From contig JAHEBQ010000017.1 of NCBI GenBank assembly GCA_024642205.1, positions 1 to 64,000 of the forward strand: 64,000 nt of DNA, given 5' to 3'. Within the stretch, counting starts at the first letter, position 1, and every line of letters begins with the position of its first letter. Below the pieces are notes generated by a model. It did no database searches. It was not told the origin of the DNA and was given only the letters and a program-made list of their open reading frames with translations. Below are positions 36,438 through 45,818 of this stretch, one piece after another. Source of the DNA: Planctomycetaceae bacterium (lineage in GTDB: Bacteria > Planctomycetota > Planctomycetia > Pirellulales > Pirellulaceae). The position numbers and the translations under genes were made by a program.

Positions 36438-37373
36438 ATGAAACTGTATCAATTCTTGACGGTCGCTGTTCTGGCAGCGACAGTCCTTTGTGGAAGTGTG
36501 GCAGCAAAATGCCAGGACGATAAGCTGATTGGGAACGGAAGGTTGCTGCGCCGCTTGCGCAATGAGGCCATTCAAAAGTTTCAGCCTAACCCCAAAGACA
36601 GCAAACAATCATCAAAAACCAAGAAGGACAATTCTCGTGACAAAGTTCCAACACTGGTTGGACCGCGGCCGACCGGTAAAGTCCCGACGCCAGCCCTAAA
36701 GTCGAATTACGCTTCCAAATCCGCTTCGAAACCAAGCCCTGTTGCCAGCCCCACCATGGCATCACGAGCAGATGCTTCATCCATCCGTCCTCCGGTAACA
36801 AAGAACGCTACGGAATCCAGCACCAACCCGTCCCCAGGCTCTCTCCTGCTGAGTAAGCCGAATCGAACGGCCAGCAAGCCAAAAACGGGGTTTGGGATGA
36901 AGCTTGAGCTGATTGCAGACAAATTCACAGTTACCAAGGTTGATACCCGTGGAAATGCCCACGAGGCGGGTCTCCAGAAGGGTGACCTCATCCTCCAAGT
37001 CGGTGGAATCACGCTTGGCTCACTGGAGGAATTCGAAGAGATCACGAAAATTCTGGACCAGGGCGACCAGGTTGAGTTCAGTTTCGAACGTCGTGGAGAA
37101 AAGTCGGATGTTACCATTCAGTTTGGTGTTACCCCTGTTGAGAATGACCTCGCGAACTCTTCCCAACTGAAAGCAGAAAACGACTATAGCTTTGTACCTG
37201 AAGGTGACGACAACTCTCAGACAGGGTTGCATTCAGTGCTGAGTCAGCCCCAACCAAGCGCCAACCGGTCTGGCTTCGATCTCGACAATCCCGATAAACA
37301 ACAGACGATCGAAAAACAGCCCCGTCAGATCGAACAGATGCGGCAGGGGATCAATCGCTTGAATCGAAAATAA
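36438..37373 (+). CDS. Secreted PDZ-domain protein
   Basis: 311 residues from the ATG at 36438 (signal peptide FLTVAVLAATVLCGSVAA). Residues 35-150 are low-complexity, rich in Lys, Ser and Pro. A single PDZ domain follows (about 160-240: KLELIADKFTVTKVDTRGN, EAGLQKGDLILQVGG, GDQVEFSFERRGEKS). The tail is polar. No protease domain is present, so it is probably a periplasmic adaptor or substrate-binding partner. It lies before the arabinose-5-phosphate isomerase gene, but 558 bases apart. Confidence 0.7.
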   Translation: MKLYQFLTVAVLAATVLCGSVAAKCQDDKLIGNGRLLRRLRNEAIQKFQPNPKDSKQSSKTKKDNSRDKVPTLVGPRPTGKVPTPALKSNYASKSASKPSPVASPTMASRADASSIRPPVTKNATESSTNPSPGSLLLSKPNRTASKPKTGFGMKLELIADKFTVTKVDTRGNAHEAGLQKGDLILQVGGITLGSLEEFEEITKILDQGDQVEFSFERRGEKSDVTIQFGVTPVENDLANSSQLKAENDYSFVPEGDDNSQTGLHSVLSQPQPSANRSGFDLDNPDKQQTIEKQPRQIEQMRQGINRLNRK

Positions 37374-37623
37374 CCAATCATTTCGACAAGCCCTGCACCA
37401 AACGAATACAACTCCAACTGACGGTCTTGAACATGTCTGATATCTCGGGCCTGGGGGTTCGGGAAGCGAAATTCCAGAGGATGGGTCGATTCAATATCAA
37501 AATAGTTTCGCGCAGAATCGTAACGATGTTTCGTTCAAGTTAAACTTGATGAAACACATTCCAGCCACGTGAAAACCACTTGGTGAGTAGTAAAGCCGGA
37601 ATGGAGATTGCGGAGTGCGCTTC

Positions 37624-37661
37624 AAGCACGGTCGACAACAAAACGTCGACCGTGTTTTTTT
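37624..37661 (+). terminator. Strong rho-independent terminator
   Basis: Ten-base stem CACGGTCGAC / GTCGACCGTG, 8-base loop, then a run of seven T. It ends transcription of the PDZ gene or of a small RNA in the gap. Confidence 0.88.
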
Positions 37662-37907
37662 ATTCCCACCTGGCGGTGCGTTAATTGAACGTGCTTCCGG
37701 GAGCCGAGATTTGTCGATCAAACGCTGAGGGGCATTTCCCAAAGTCAAACGATTCAGGAAACAGGGAACCAGTCCCCATCCGCCAAATCAACGATGCCTT
37801 CGCATTTTAACAGTCTATGCCGCTTATCGTCGTGTGAGTCCGGCCCGACAGGCAACCAAACATGCAAATCACACTGATTGCCTTTCATGAATCAAACGGC
37901 ATGATGA

Positions 37908-37913
37908 TATAAT
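37908..37913 (+). promoter_or_regulatory. Possible -10 box of the kdsD promoter
   Basis: Perfect TATAAT 18 bases before the ATG at 37932. The best -35 is the poor TTTCAT at 37883-37888 with 19 bases between. The short leader would be about 12-15 bases. Confidence 0.4.
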
Positions 37914-37931
37914 GAATCAAAAGGCAACCCA

Positions 37932-38966
37932 ATGACGCGAGAACCTAGCAATCCCGGCGATCAGCCGAAATCGGTCGGCGAATTGCGGTCCAATTCTGTA
38001 TCCGAGGTTGTCGAGGTTTTGCACAAAGAATCCGCCGCAATTCTGGCAGCCGCCCAGCGAGTCAATGGGTCAATTGAAACTGCGATCGAATACCTGTTTG
38101 ACTGCAACGGACGGGTCATTGTGACGGGTATGGGGAAAATGGGATGTATTGCGCGAAAGGCGGCGGCCACGTTCTGCAGCACGGGAACACCGGCTGTCTT
38201 CCTGCATCCTGGCGAAGCCGTTCATGGAGACCTGGGGAATGTCACCGAAAACGATGTGCTGATTGTGCTTTCCAATAGCGGAGAGACTCGCGAAGTTGTC
38301 AGTTTGCTCCCCTACATGGCTCGGCTTGGAATTCCGGTAATCGCCCTGACCGGAAATCCTGGCAGTTCACTGGCGTTACGCTCCCAAGTCGTCATTGATA
38401 CGGGCGTCGAATGCGAGGCAGACCCAATCGCCGTTGCTCCTACCAGCAGCACGACGGTTGTATTGGCGATGTGCGATGGCCTGGCGATCGCGTTGATGAA
38501 TCGTCGCGGATTCACCCGGGAGCAGTTTGCGATTTTCCATCCGGGTGGAACGCTTGGCGGAAAATTGCTGGTCAACGTCGCAGACCTGATGCACATTGGC
38601 GAGACGATTCCCAAAATTTCCTTGAAAAATACGACGCTTGAAGATGCGATTCATGTCATTTCGTCCAAAGGCCTGGGAGCAGTATTTGTCGTTTCGGGAT
38701 TTGGAGACGTGGTCGGTATCGTGACCGACGGCGATCTGCGTCGAATCATCGAGACGTCTGCCCGTGATTCGACAGGGAACGTTTGGGAGGAACCGTTATC
38801 CAATCATATGTGTCGCGCACCCAAAACGATTGATGTAAATGCCCTGGCGGCGGAAGCATTAAAACTGATGGAAGACCACGGCATTTCAATTTTACCTGTC
38901 TGTGAGGCCGGGAAACTCGTAGGTGTGGTTCATCTACACGATCTGATTCGTGCCGGACTAGCCTAG
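37932..38966 (+). CDS. kdsD: Arabinose-5-phosphate isomerase (KpsF/GutQ/KdsD type)
   Basis: 344 residues. SIS domain (about 45-190) with TGMGKMGCIARKAAATF and LIVLSNSGETREVV, then two CBS domains (about 225-344; VVSGFGDVVGIVTDGDLRR and ISILPVCEAGKLVGVVHLHD). The enzyme interconverts ribulose-5-phosphate and arabinose-5-phosphate, the first committed step towards Kdo for lipopolysaccharide or capsule. The histidine before the CBS region (EQFAIFHPGGTLG) is the conserved FHPGG. It precedes the ABC exporter genes with an 18-base gap, so the order isomerase-exporter suggests synthesis and export of a Kdo-linked polysaccharide. Confidence 0.92.
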   Translation: MTREPSNPGDQPKSVGELRSNSVSEVVEVLHKESAAILAAAQRVNGSIETAIEYLFDCNGRVIVTGMGKMGCIARKAAATFCSTGTPAVFLHPGEAVHGDLGNVTENDVLIVLSNSGETREVVSLLPYMARLGIPVIALTGNPGSSLALRSQVVIDTGVECEADPIAVAPTSSTTVVLAMCDGLAIALMNRRGFTREQFAIFHPGGTLGGKLLVNVADLMHIGETIPKISLKNTTLEDAIHVISSKGLGAVFVVSGFGDVVGIVTDGDLRRIIETSARDSTGNVWEEPLSNHMCRAPKTIDVNALAAEALKLMEDHGISILPVCEAGKLVGVVHLHDLIRAGLA

Positions 38967-38984
38967 ACAATTTTGAAGAAAAGC

Positions 38985-39962
38985 ATGACGACTGATTCCG
39001 GCAATTCGAAAGAGATCGCTAAAGCGGATGTCCCGTTAACCGTCGAAAGACGTCAGTCGGTTGCCGATGTGCCGGTTCCGAAAAAAGAATTTCCGGAATT
39101 GCTGCCCATTCAGACTTCGTCCAAAGTCACGGTTTACACCGCCAAATCCGAGATTCGTTCGCCAGTCAACATGATCCGGAGCATCCGGGCGGATTTCTGG
39201 GCGGGACGTGAACTTGCCTGGCGCCTGTTCGTACGGAACGTTCGCGGTCTGTACCGCCAGACATTCCTGGGCTTGTTCTGGGCATTCCTTCCACCGATTG
39301 CCAATACCGCGTTCTGGATATTTCTGAGAGAGGCCAAAGTATTTGATTTGGGCGACGTGCGAGTCAATAGCACCGTCTACATCCTGACAGGAATGATCCT
39401 TTGGCAAGCGTTTATTGACGCCTATCAAATGCCGCTGGCCATGCTGAACAAGAATCGAAACATGATCAGCAAACTGAATTTCCCTCGAGAGTCGCTATTG
39501 CTCGTCGGGATTGGCGAAGTTCTGTTCGATCTGATGATCCGCATGTTATTGCTGATTCCTGCCTTTTTGATTTTCGGAGTCACGTTTCACCCGACGATCC
39601 TGATTGCTCCGATTGCAATCGTCGGGTTGATTCTCTTGGGCGCTGCACTGGGTCTGTTGATAATGCCTTTCGGTTCGCTCTATCAGGATGTCGGCAGGTT
39701 TATCGCAATCGCGATACCGTTTTGGATGGTACTGACGCCGACGGTCTACGCACCGTTCGAGACGTTTCCCGGTTCGCTCTTGAATTGGGTTAACCCAGCC
39801 AGCCCGCTGTTGTTACTGGCTCGAGACTGGTTGCTCATCGGCTCGTCGGAGTTTTTGTCGGTTGGGATGATTTTTGCGGCCCTCGTATTTCCCCTGATGC
39901 TGTTGGGTTTGATGGTGTATCGAATCTCGATTCCTGTTTTGATTGAGCGGATGTCGGCGTAG
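38985..39962 (+). CDS. ABC-2 type polysaccharide exporter permease (Wzm/KpsM-like)
   Basis: 325 residues from ATG at 38985 (a TTG at 38973 is possible). Long polar N-terminus (1-60), then six membrane helices, including FLGLFWAFLPPIANTAFWIF, LLLIPAFLIFGVTF, VGLILLGAALGLLIMPFG and LLLARDWLLI. The pattern and the pairing with a Wzt-like ATPase identify a capsule/O-antigen/teichoic-acid type ABC-2 exporter. The next gene's start region overlaps or touches its stop. It moves undecaprenyl-linked polysaccharide across the inner membrane. Confidence 0.88.
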   Translation: MTTDSGNSKEIAKADVPLTVERRQSVADVPVPKKEFPELLPIQTSSKVTVYTAKSEIRSPVNMIRSIRADFWAGRELAWRLFVRNVRGLYRQTFLGLFWAFLPPIANTAFWIFLREAKVFDLGDVRVNSTVYILTGMILWQAFIDAYQMPLAMLNKNRNMISKLNFPRESLLLVGIGEVLFDLMIRMLLLIPAFLIFGVTFHPTILIAPIAIVGLILLGAALGLLIMPFGSLYQDVGRFIAIAIPFWMVLTPTVYAPFETFPGSLLNWVNPASPLLLLARDWLLIGSSEFLSVGMIFAALVFPLMLLGLMVYRISIPVLIERMSA

Positions 39963-39980
39963 GTGTCGCCAGGGAAACAC

Positions 39981-41237
39981 ATGTATCACACAAGCACAAA
40001 CTCAACCGACGTTGTTCTCGATGTGGATCACGTCTGGAAAATCTATTGCCGACACCTCAAGCGAGCGATGTGGTACGGTCTCAAAGATCTGGGCCGGGAG
40101 GTTGTTGGCGCGGGACACGACCGAACGCACCAGGATTTGCGGACCGGTGAGTTTTTTGCAGTTCGCGATGCGAATTTTCAAGTTCGGCAGGGCGAGTGCC
40201 TGGCGATGATCGGCCCCAACGGAGCCGGGAAAAGCTCCATGCTGAAGATGATCAACGGCTTGATCAAGCCAGATGCCGGATCGATTTCGATCCGAGGTCA
40301 AATTGGCGCATTGATCGAGTTGGGAACGGGTTTCAACCCAATTCTGTCCGGTCGCGAGAATATCTACATCAATGCCGCGGTGTTGGGGTTGAAGAAAGGT
40401 GAAGTGGACGGTTTATTCGACCAGATTGTCGATTTTGCCGAATTGGGACATGTCATCAACGATCCCATCAAGACCTACAGTACGGGCATGCGGGTTCGAC
40501 TGGGATTTTCCATTGCCGCCAACCTCCGTCCTCAGCTGTTGTTGATGGATGAAGTACTCGCCGTTGGCGACGTCGGATTTCGGATGAAGTGTTTTGCCCA
40601 TTTGAACAGACTGGTAAAAAGCGGCGTTTCGATCATTCTGGTGACACACGCGGTCGGCATGTTGCAACGCGTCGCGACGCGGTCGGTGGTATTTGGGCAG
40701 GGCAAGATTGTCCACGACGGCGACCTGGAAACCGGATGTACAATTTACGAAGAGATGCTTGGAGCGAGCGACCGAGATCGCGCCAAGAAAAAAGCGACCA
40801 CCGGCCGCGTGGCTGGAATCGGAACGGTTGCCGTTTGCAATGAAGCCGGTGAACCGCAAATTGAATTTGAAACCGGCCAGAACTTGAATCTGCAGGTTCA
40901 GCTGGTCGCACAGGAGCCAGTCAAGAACGCGCGTTTGGTGGTTGCGTTGTGTTCGCCGGTCCATGGTGTGCTCAGTTCTGTTTCGACGGCATTCCAGGAT
41001 GTCCGCTTCGATGTGGACGTCCCTGGGTGCGTTGTTACACTGAACATCCCCAAGATCCCACTGTTGATTGGTGCCTATCATTTCAATATCACATTGCTGG
41101 GACCGGGTACAACCGATTTTTATCACCGCAGTTCACTCCGGGGCGTTTTCCGAATTGTCGGACCCCCGACGGATGCGAACGGTTACGGTTTAAACGGAAT
41201 CACGACGATCCAACACGGCTGGAAAGTAAATGGATAA
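39981..41237 (+). CDS. ABC exporter ATPase with carbohydrate-binding C-terminal domain (Wzt-like)
   Basis: 418 residues from the ATG at 39981 (AGGGAA six bases upstream; GTG at 39963 is an alternative). Walker A GPNGAGKSS, signature YSTGMRVRLGFSIA and Walker B LLLMDEVLAVGD are present. The last 140 residues (from about 275) form a beta-sandwich like the Wzt carbohydrate-binding domain, which recognises the finished sugar chain (GQNLNLQVQLVAQEP, HFNITLLGPGTTDFYHRSS). This implies a chain-terminator-dependent export system. It overlaps the next gene by eight bases. Confidence 0.9.
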   Translation: MYHTSTNSTDVVLDVDHVWKIYCRHLKRAMWYGLKDLGREVVGAGHDRTHQDLRTGEFFAVRDANFQVRQGECLAMIGPNGAGKSSMLKMINGLIKPDAGSISIRGQIGALIELGTGFNPILSGRENIYINAAVLGLKKGEVDGLFDQIVDFAELGHVINDPIKTYSTGMRVRLGFSIAANLRPQLLLMDEVLAVGDVGFRMKCFAHLNRLVKSGVSIILVTHAVGMLQRVATRSVVFGQGKIVHDGDLETGCTIYEEMLGASDRDRAKKKATTGRVAGIGTVAVCNEAGEPQIEFETGQNLNLQVQLVAQEPVKNARLVVALCSPVHGVLSSVSTAFQDVRFDVDVPGCVVTLNIPKIPLLIGAYHFNITLLGPGTTDFYHRSSLRGVFRIVGPPTDANGYGLNGITTIQHGWKVNG

Positions 41238-42192
41238 ACCGGAAATTCACTTTATCATCAGCGCTCCTCGCAGCGGCTCAACCTGGTTGACGACGGCACT
41301 CAATGGGCACCCGGAAATATTTGGGACTGAACATCGGCTGTTTGGAAGATTCTGTGAGGTTTGGCAAAACAACGATGGCAGTACAGCCCCGCGAATCACG
41401 TTTGACAAATACGCGGAAGCGTTCGGGATGCACTATTTTTATCAGTTCATGAATCGCGATTATTCGACTTTTGTGGAGGATTTCAAAAAATCGTTTGTCA
41501 ATTTCCTGTGTCATTTTGCCAGAGGTCGAACGGGCAAAAACATGATCGTCGACAAGATCACGCCCTACCCCGGGACGGCTCGATACGTGGTCGACGAAAT
41601 ACACCGGATGTTCCCGGAGTCGAAGATTATCCTCCTCGTTCGTGACGGACGCGACGTGTTGACCAGCGGTACATTCGACTGGCTACTGAAGGATGCAGAG
41701 GGAACCGATCGGTACGATTTTTATTTTAATCCGATTCCGGGGATGCGTCTGGAACGGTTCTTCGACGCGAAAGTGATCAAGAAATGGGCCGCCAACTGGT
41801 GCGAAACGATCGATGTGTTTGACGCGCAGGGTCCTGATGTACGCATTGCCTATGAGGAAATGAAGCAGGATATGCCAGCGGCGTTGACTGGGATCTTTGA
41901 AGCCCTCGGTGTCGCGACGTCCGCAGAGATCGCACAACAGTGTGCGGCAGCATCAACCTTTGAACGAATGTCGGGTCGACCACCGGGGCAGGAGGATCCC
42001 ACTGCCAAAACACGAAAGGGAATCGTCGGTGACTGGAAGAATTTCTTTACGCTGGCCGATGGCGAGTTGTTTGATGCGCTCGCCGGTGACCAGATGCAAA
42101 AAATGGGATACGAGCAAAACAGCGATTGGGTCAGGCAGTTGCCATCGAAGTTGTCGATGATCCGTGAGCCCGGTGTGGATAATACAATTTAA
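41230..42192 (+). CDS. PAPS-dependent sulfotransferase (family 1)
   Basis: 320 residues. The PAPS 5'-phosphosulfate loop is SAPRSGSTWLTT at 11-22; the 3'-phosphate site appears later as ILLVRDGRDVLTSG (arginine and serine). The typical alpha/beta fold ends in RKGIVGDWKNFFT, the conserved KxGxxGDWK motif of sulfotransferases. It overlaps the Wzt-like gene by eight bases, so translation is coupled to the exporter. I infer that it sulfates the exported sugar or its lipid linker. Confidence 0.88.
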   Translation: MDKPEIHFIISAPRSGSTWLTTALNGHPEIFGTEHRLFGRFCEVWQNNDGSTAPRITFDKYAEAFGMHYFYQFMNRDYSTFVEDFKKSFVNFLCHFARGRTGKNMIVDKITPYPGTARYVVDEIHRMFPESKIILLVRDGRDVLTSGTFDWLLKDAEGTDRYDFYFNPIPGMRLERFFDAKVIKKWAANWCETIDVFDAQGPDVRIAYEEMKQDMPAALTGIFEALGVATSAEIAQQCAAASTFERMSGRPPGQEDPTAKTRKGIVGDWKNFFTLADGELFDALAGDQMQKMGYEQNSDWVRQLPSKLSMIREPGVDNTI

Positions 42193-42333
42193 ATCACAGA
42201 AGACGTGCCCGCGTGCAGGGCGAACCTCGGCCAGTGATCCAGGATCGCACGTTTTCCTTGAAACGGTGGTCCGAAATGGTTAGCAGCGACCGAAGGGTGA
42301 TTTTCGAAACAGGTTTGAGTCCCAGGAACGATC

Positions 42334-43665
42334 GTGTCGGAATTGAAAGCATACATTCTCTGCCGGTTTGCCGAGTCCAGCCGGATCTATTCCAGCTGGA
42401 TCGATCAGGCTCCCATTCCGGCGATCGTGGTTGATGAATACCTTCCGGATTGGCAAGTGCCTGGGGACGCGGGAATCCTGATCACGCACATGCACTATCG
42501 CTGGGAGGAGCTGACGAAACTGCGAAACGTTGTTGAACAAGATCAGATCCCGGTGTTAATTCTGTCCGACGGCATCCTGGAGTATCGCAACACCTGGGAG
42601 CATCCGGACTTGGCAGAGGGCTCGATCTTTCAACCCTTGTTCGGACACAAGCTGGCGTGCATCGGTCGTGGTCAGGCCCGGGTGGTTGAATCGTGGGGAA
42701 ACGTCGGACGGTGTGAAATTGTCGGGTTTCCCGCGTTGGATCAAGTCGATTCCCATTCGATTCCGGATGTCAACCGTTCCGGACCGTTTCGTGTGATGAT
42801 CGCCACGGCCAATACACCCGCGTTCGACCAGCGTCAGCGCGCAACGGTTGTGGAGTCGCTGAACCATATCAATCGCTGGGTCGAATCCAACCGGCAGGTG
42901 AATGGCCGGCCGCTCGAGGTTACCTGGCGATTGAGTGACGGTCTCGAATCCGAAACTGGATTGGATGACGATATCGATCCGGAGGCACGTTCACCGATAG
43001 GCAAGGCCATCGAGAACGTCGACGCAGTCATCACGACGCCGTCGACGATGTACCTGGAAAGCGTGTTGCGAGCCCGACCAACTGCCTTGTTGGACTTCCA
43101 TAACTCACCGCACTACGTCACGGCGGCCTGGACGATCAATGGGCCACATCAATTGGCGAGTGTCATGTCGGAACTGGCTTCGCCATCGCCTCACAAACTG
43201 ATGTTTCAGGAATTTGTGCTGCACGATCAGCTGGAATGTCATTCGCCGGCGACTCCCCGCTTGATGGACTTGATTGATCAAATGGTGCAGGCAGGTGTCA
43301 CGGCTCGAGCCAGCGGACAACCGCTGAAGTTGCCGGCGAGGATCCTGACCGACGAGCGGGCCGGTTTTGCCGTTGTTCCCGAACGATTTGACCTGTCGAC
43401 GTTGTATCCTGAGAACGGGGTTTTTGAAAACCAGGATTGCCAACGGCTTCAAGTTGAATTGGTTGCGGCGATCAAACGGCTGGGGCAGCTTCCCATCGAG
43501 TTGGCGGAAAAGAACCAGTACATTGCCAGGCTGATGCGATCGCTCGACCGGTCGCGGGAACGAGTGGAAGACATGCACAATCGAGTCATGGCAATTCGGA
43601 AACGGTTTGGTGTCCAGCCGACGAACCCCAAGGACAAAGGAAGCGATATTGAGAATGAAGAATAG
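42334..43665 (+). CDS. Unknown protein, GT-B-like, polysaccharide locus
   Basis: 443 residues from GTG (AGGA five bases upstream). I recognise no family with certainty. The centre contains alternating strands and helices of a Rossmann type (FRVMIATANTPAFDQRQRAT, NVDAVITTPSTMYLESVLRA), recalling the GT-B fold of CDP-glycerol transferases or surface-sugar glycosyltransferases. The TPSTMYLESV segment followed by ARPTALLDFHNSP looks like a nucleotide-binding site. The last 60 residues are a coiled coil. It lies between two sulfotransferase genes on the same strand and is probably a transferase for the same polymer. Confidence 0.55.
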   Translation: MSELKAYILCRFAESSRIYSSWIDQAPIPAIVVDEYLPDWQVPGDAGILITHMHYRWEELTKLRNVVEQDQIPVLILSDGILEYRNTWEHPDLAEGSIFQPLFGHKLACIGRGQARVVESWGNVGRCEIVGFPALDQVDSHSIPDVNRSGPFRVMIATANTPAFDQRQRATVVESLNHINRWVESNRQVNGRPLEVTWRLSDGLESETGLDDDIDPEARSPIGKAIENVDAVITTPSTMYLESVLRARPTALLDFHNSPHYVTAAWTINGPHQLASVMSELASPSPHKLMFQEFVLHDQLECHSPATPRLMDLIDQMVQAGVTARASGQPLKLPARILTDERAGFAVVPERFDLSTLYPENGVFENQDCQRLQVELVAAIKRLGQLPIELAEKNQYIARLMRSLDRSRERVEDMHNRVMAIRKRFGVQPTNPKDKGSDIENEE

Positions 43666-43787
43666 GCGATTTAGGCGATTGCAAAGTTGCCTTGGACACC
43701 AGCCATTGGAATGGGATTAGGCCTTTTAAGCCCGACGGGGTTTCGTTCAAATGAAACACGGACGCCGGCGAATCAGGACAATAGAAC

Positions 43788-44567
43788 ATGCGACAATACG
43801 ATCCGTCAAAACCACTGATCTATACGCACATTCCCAAATGTGCAGGCAGTAGTGTCGTGCAACTGCTGCGACACTGGTTTGGCGCTCAATACCACAAACT
43901 CAACCAGGACGAACGACGGGATATTATCCTCCCCCGTGTTGAGACGCGCGATGCCGACGGAAACTGGCTGCCAAACGTGAAGTGCATTCATGGACACTTC
44001 AATCATGGCCGCGGCTATGGTTTGCCCTATTTTTACCCGGAGCTGGACCAGTATTTCACGATCCTTCGCGACCCTTTTGACCTGGCTGTGTCGATGTATT
44101 TTTTTGCCAAAGGTCGGAGCCGGGAAGGCCGGTTCTGGTTTCGTGGAGAAGCCGTTGATTTCAACCAGCAGTTTCCCAACGTCGAGAGCTACTTGAATTC
44201 ATACCCCTATTGGCTGTTTGACCATTTACCCCAGGATGTGACGTTGGATAATTACGAGGAGAAACTTCGTTCCCGGTTCATCTACATGGGCATATTTGAG
44301 GACTTGCAGACCACAATTGACCATCTGGCGAAGGTCCTTGGTATGGAGTCCGCGGCATTGCCGCACGTCAATATTTCGACGTACGACGAGAACATTCCTG
44401 AACACATGCGCGAAAGATTTTACGCGGACTACCCGCTTTTGAAGAGGATTTACGACCTTGCGAAGAATACCTACCGGCTGGACGGATATCACTTTCCTGC
44501 CGACGGCAAGCCGGCGATATCTCCGGATCGTCAATTACTGACAGCCAGGATCGTGCCGGCGGGTTGA
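43788..44567 (+). CDS. Sulfotransferase, family 2 type
   Basis: 259 residues. N-terminal motif YTHIPKCAGSSVV (residues 12-24) is the hallmark of sulfotransferase family 2 (heparan and chondroitin-type and planctomycete members), where Lys and Ser contact PAPS. A second site is ILRDPFDLAVSMYFF. The N-terminal domain of the polymer acceptor site is not visible. It stands 122 bases after the unknown gene. With the earlier sulfotransferase it makes two unrelated sulfating enzymes within one locus. Confidence 0.85.
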   Translation: MRQYDPSKPLIYTHIPKCAGSSVVQLLRHWFGAQYHKLNQDERRDIILPRVETRDADGNWLPNVKCIHGHFNHGRGYGLPYFYPELDQYFTILRDPFDLAVSMYFFAKGRSREGRFWFRGEAVDFNQQFPNVESYLNSYPYWLFDHLPQDVTLDNYEEKLRSRFIYMGIFEDLQTTIDHLAKVLGMESAALPHVNISTYDENIPEHMRERFYADYPLLKRIYDLAKNTYRLDGYHFPADGKPAISPDRQLLTARIVPAG

Positions 44568-44693
44568 CGAATCTGTCATTGTCAACATCAACCTGATTTC
44601 AATTCAAGTTGAGTTGACTTGTCAGGATTGGCGAGGGTCATCCGCCGTCGACTCATTGCCATGACAAGAGTTTGCCAACGATTGGAGAAACGG

Positions 44694-45818
44694 GTGAAGT
44701 TCGGTTTTTATTCTTGCATGAGCGGTATGCCTTGGGGCGGCAGCGAGGTCCTGTGGCAGCGCGCGGCCCGCCGGTTGCAACTCGACGGCTATCAGGTCGC
44801 CGTAAATTTCAAGTGGTGGCCCTACAAGGCACCGACGCTGCAACACCTTGAAGACCACGGGGCATCATTGTGGCTTCGTGAGAAGCCACCCCGACCGTTG
44901 TTGAAACGCATGTTTTCTGCCAACGGCAGCAGGAAACACTGGCTGGACGTCGAGCGTCCCGATGCTGTGCTGGTGACGTTGGGATATCACCCGGATCCGG
45001 TCCTGATTGCTGACGATTGTCTTGCCCGAGGAATCCCCTACGCCATTAACATTCAGTGTGCCAGTAATTTCTTTTTCATTCACGGGGACCGCCTGGAACA
45101 GTACCGCCAATGGTATTGCAGAGCGGAGAAGGTCTATTTCGTATCCGAGGAAAACCAACTGAAGCTGGAAAACAACATTGCCATGAAACTGGAGAACGCC
45201 CAGATCATCGCCAACCCGTTCAACGTCAGCTTTGACGCCAACCCGCCGTGGCCTTCGACCGAACCTGAGTTTCGGATTGCTCTGGTGGGGCGAGTGCATT
45301 TCCAGTCCAAGGGTCAGGATATTATCGTGGACGTGATGCGGCAACCCAAATGGCGCAGGCGTTCACTGAAAGTGGTATTCTACGGTCACGACCAGGGGAA
45401 CAAGCGACAGTTGCTCGAATTAATCAAGATGCACGGCCTGGAGCAGCAACTGGAATTCAGCGGGTTTTCGGAAAACGTCGAAGCCATCTGGGCCGACAAT
45501 CACGCGCTGCTGTTGCCTTCCCGATACGAAGGGGCGCCTCTGGTCGTCATTGAAGCCATGCTGTGCAACCGAATTGCGATCACTACGGACATTGGTCGCA
45601 ACCGGGAGCTGATGGACGATAACGAATCGGGTTTTGTCGCACTCGGGGCGAGCGTCGATTTGCTTGACGAGGCGCTGGAACGCGCGTGGCAGAAACGTCA
45701 TCAGTGGCGAGAAATGGGCCAGTTGGCCGGGCAGCACATACGTGAAAGGTACTCCGATGATCCGGTTCGGGATTTTGCAGAAGACTTGAAAATGATCGGA
45801 AGCGAAAAAGTTGAGTGA
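44694..45818 (+). CDS. Glycosyltransferase family 4
   Basis: 374 residues from GTG at 44694, chosen because MKFGFYSCMSGMPWGGSE is the usual start of this GT4 subgroup and GGAG lies seven bases before it; an upstream TTG at 44619 and ATG at 44661 are alternatives. The C-terminal Rossmann domain has RIALVGRVHFQSKGQD and the EX7E-type segment LLPSRYEGAPLVVIEAML, where the two glutamates bind the nucleotide sugar. It probably adds a hexose during polysaccharide assembly. Confidence 0.87.
   Translation: MKFGFYSCMSGMPWGGSEVLWQRAARRLQLDGYQVAVNFKWWPYKAPTLQHLEDHGASLWLREKPPRPLLKRMFSANGSRKHWLDVERPDAVLVTLGYHPDPVLIADDCLARGIPYAINIQCASNFFFIHGDRLEQYRQWYCRAEKVYFVSEENQLKLENNIAMKLENAQIIANPFNVSFDANPPWPSTEPEFRIALVGRVHFQSKGQDIIVDVMRQPKWRRRSLKVVFYGHDQGNKRQLLELIKMHGLEQQLEFSGFSENVEAIWADNHALLLPSRYEGAPLVVIEAMLCNRIAITTDIGRNRELMDDNESGFVALGASVDLLDEALERAWQKRHQWREMGQLAGQHIRERYSDDPVRDFAEDLKMIGSEKVE

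Larger units (their letters stand above)
37374..37931. other. 558-bp gap with terminator and kdsD promoter
   Basis: The left half may be the 3' UTR of the PDZ gene or a small RNA ending at the terminator (37624-37661). A 36-codon frame at 37433-37543 (MSDISGLGVREAK start) has no good ribosome-binding site. The right half holds a TATAAT box 19 bases before the kdsD start. Confidence 0.5.

Noticed and set aside
37433..37543. 36-codon frame in the gap before kdsD
   Set aside because: No ribosome-binding site and no homology recognised; more likely non-coding.
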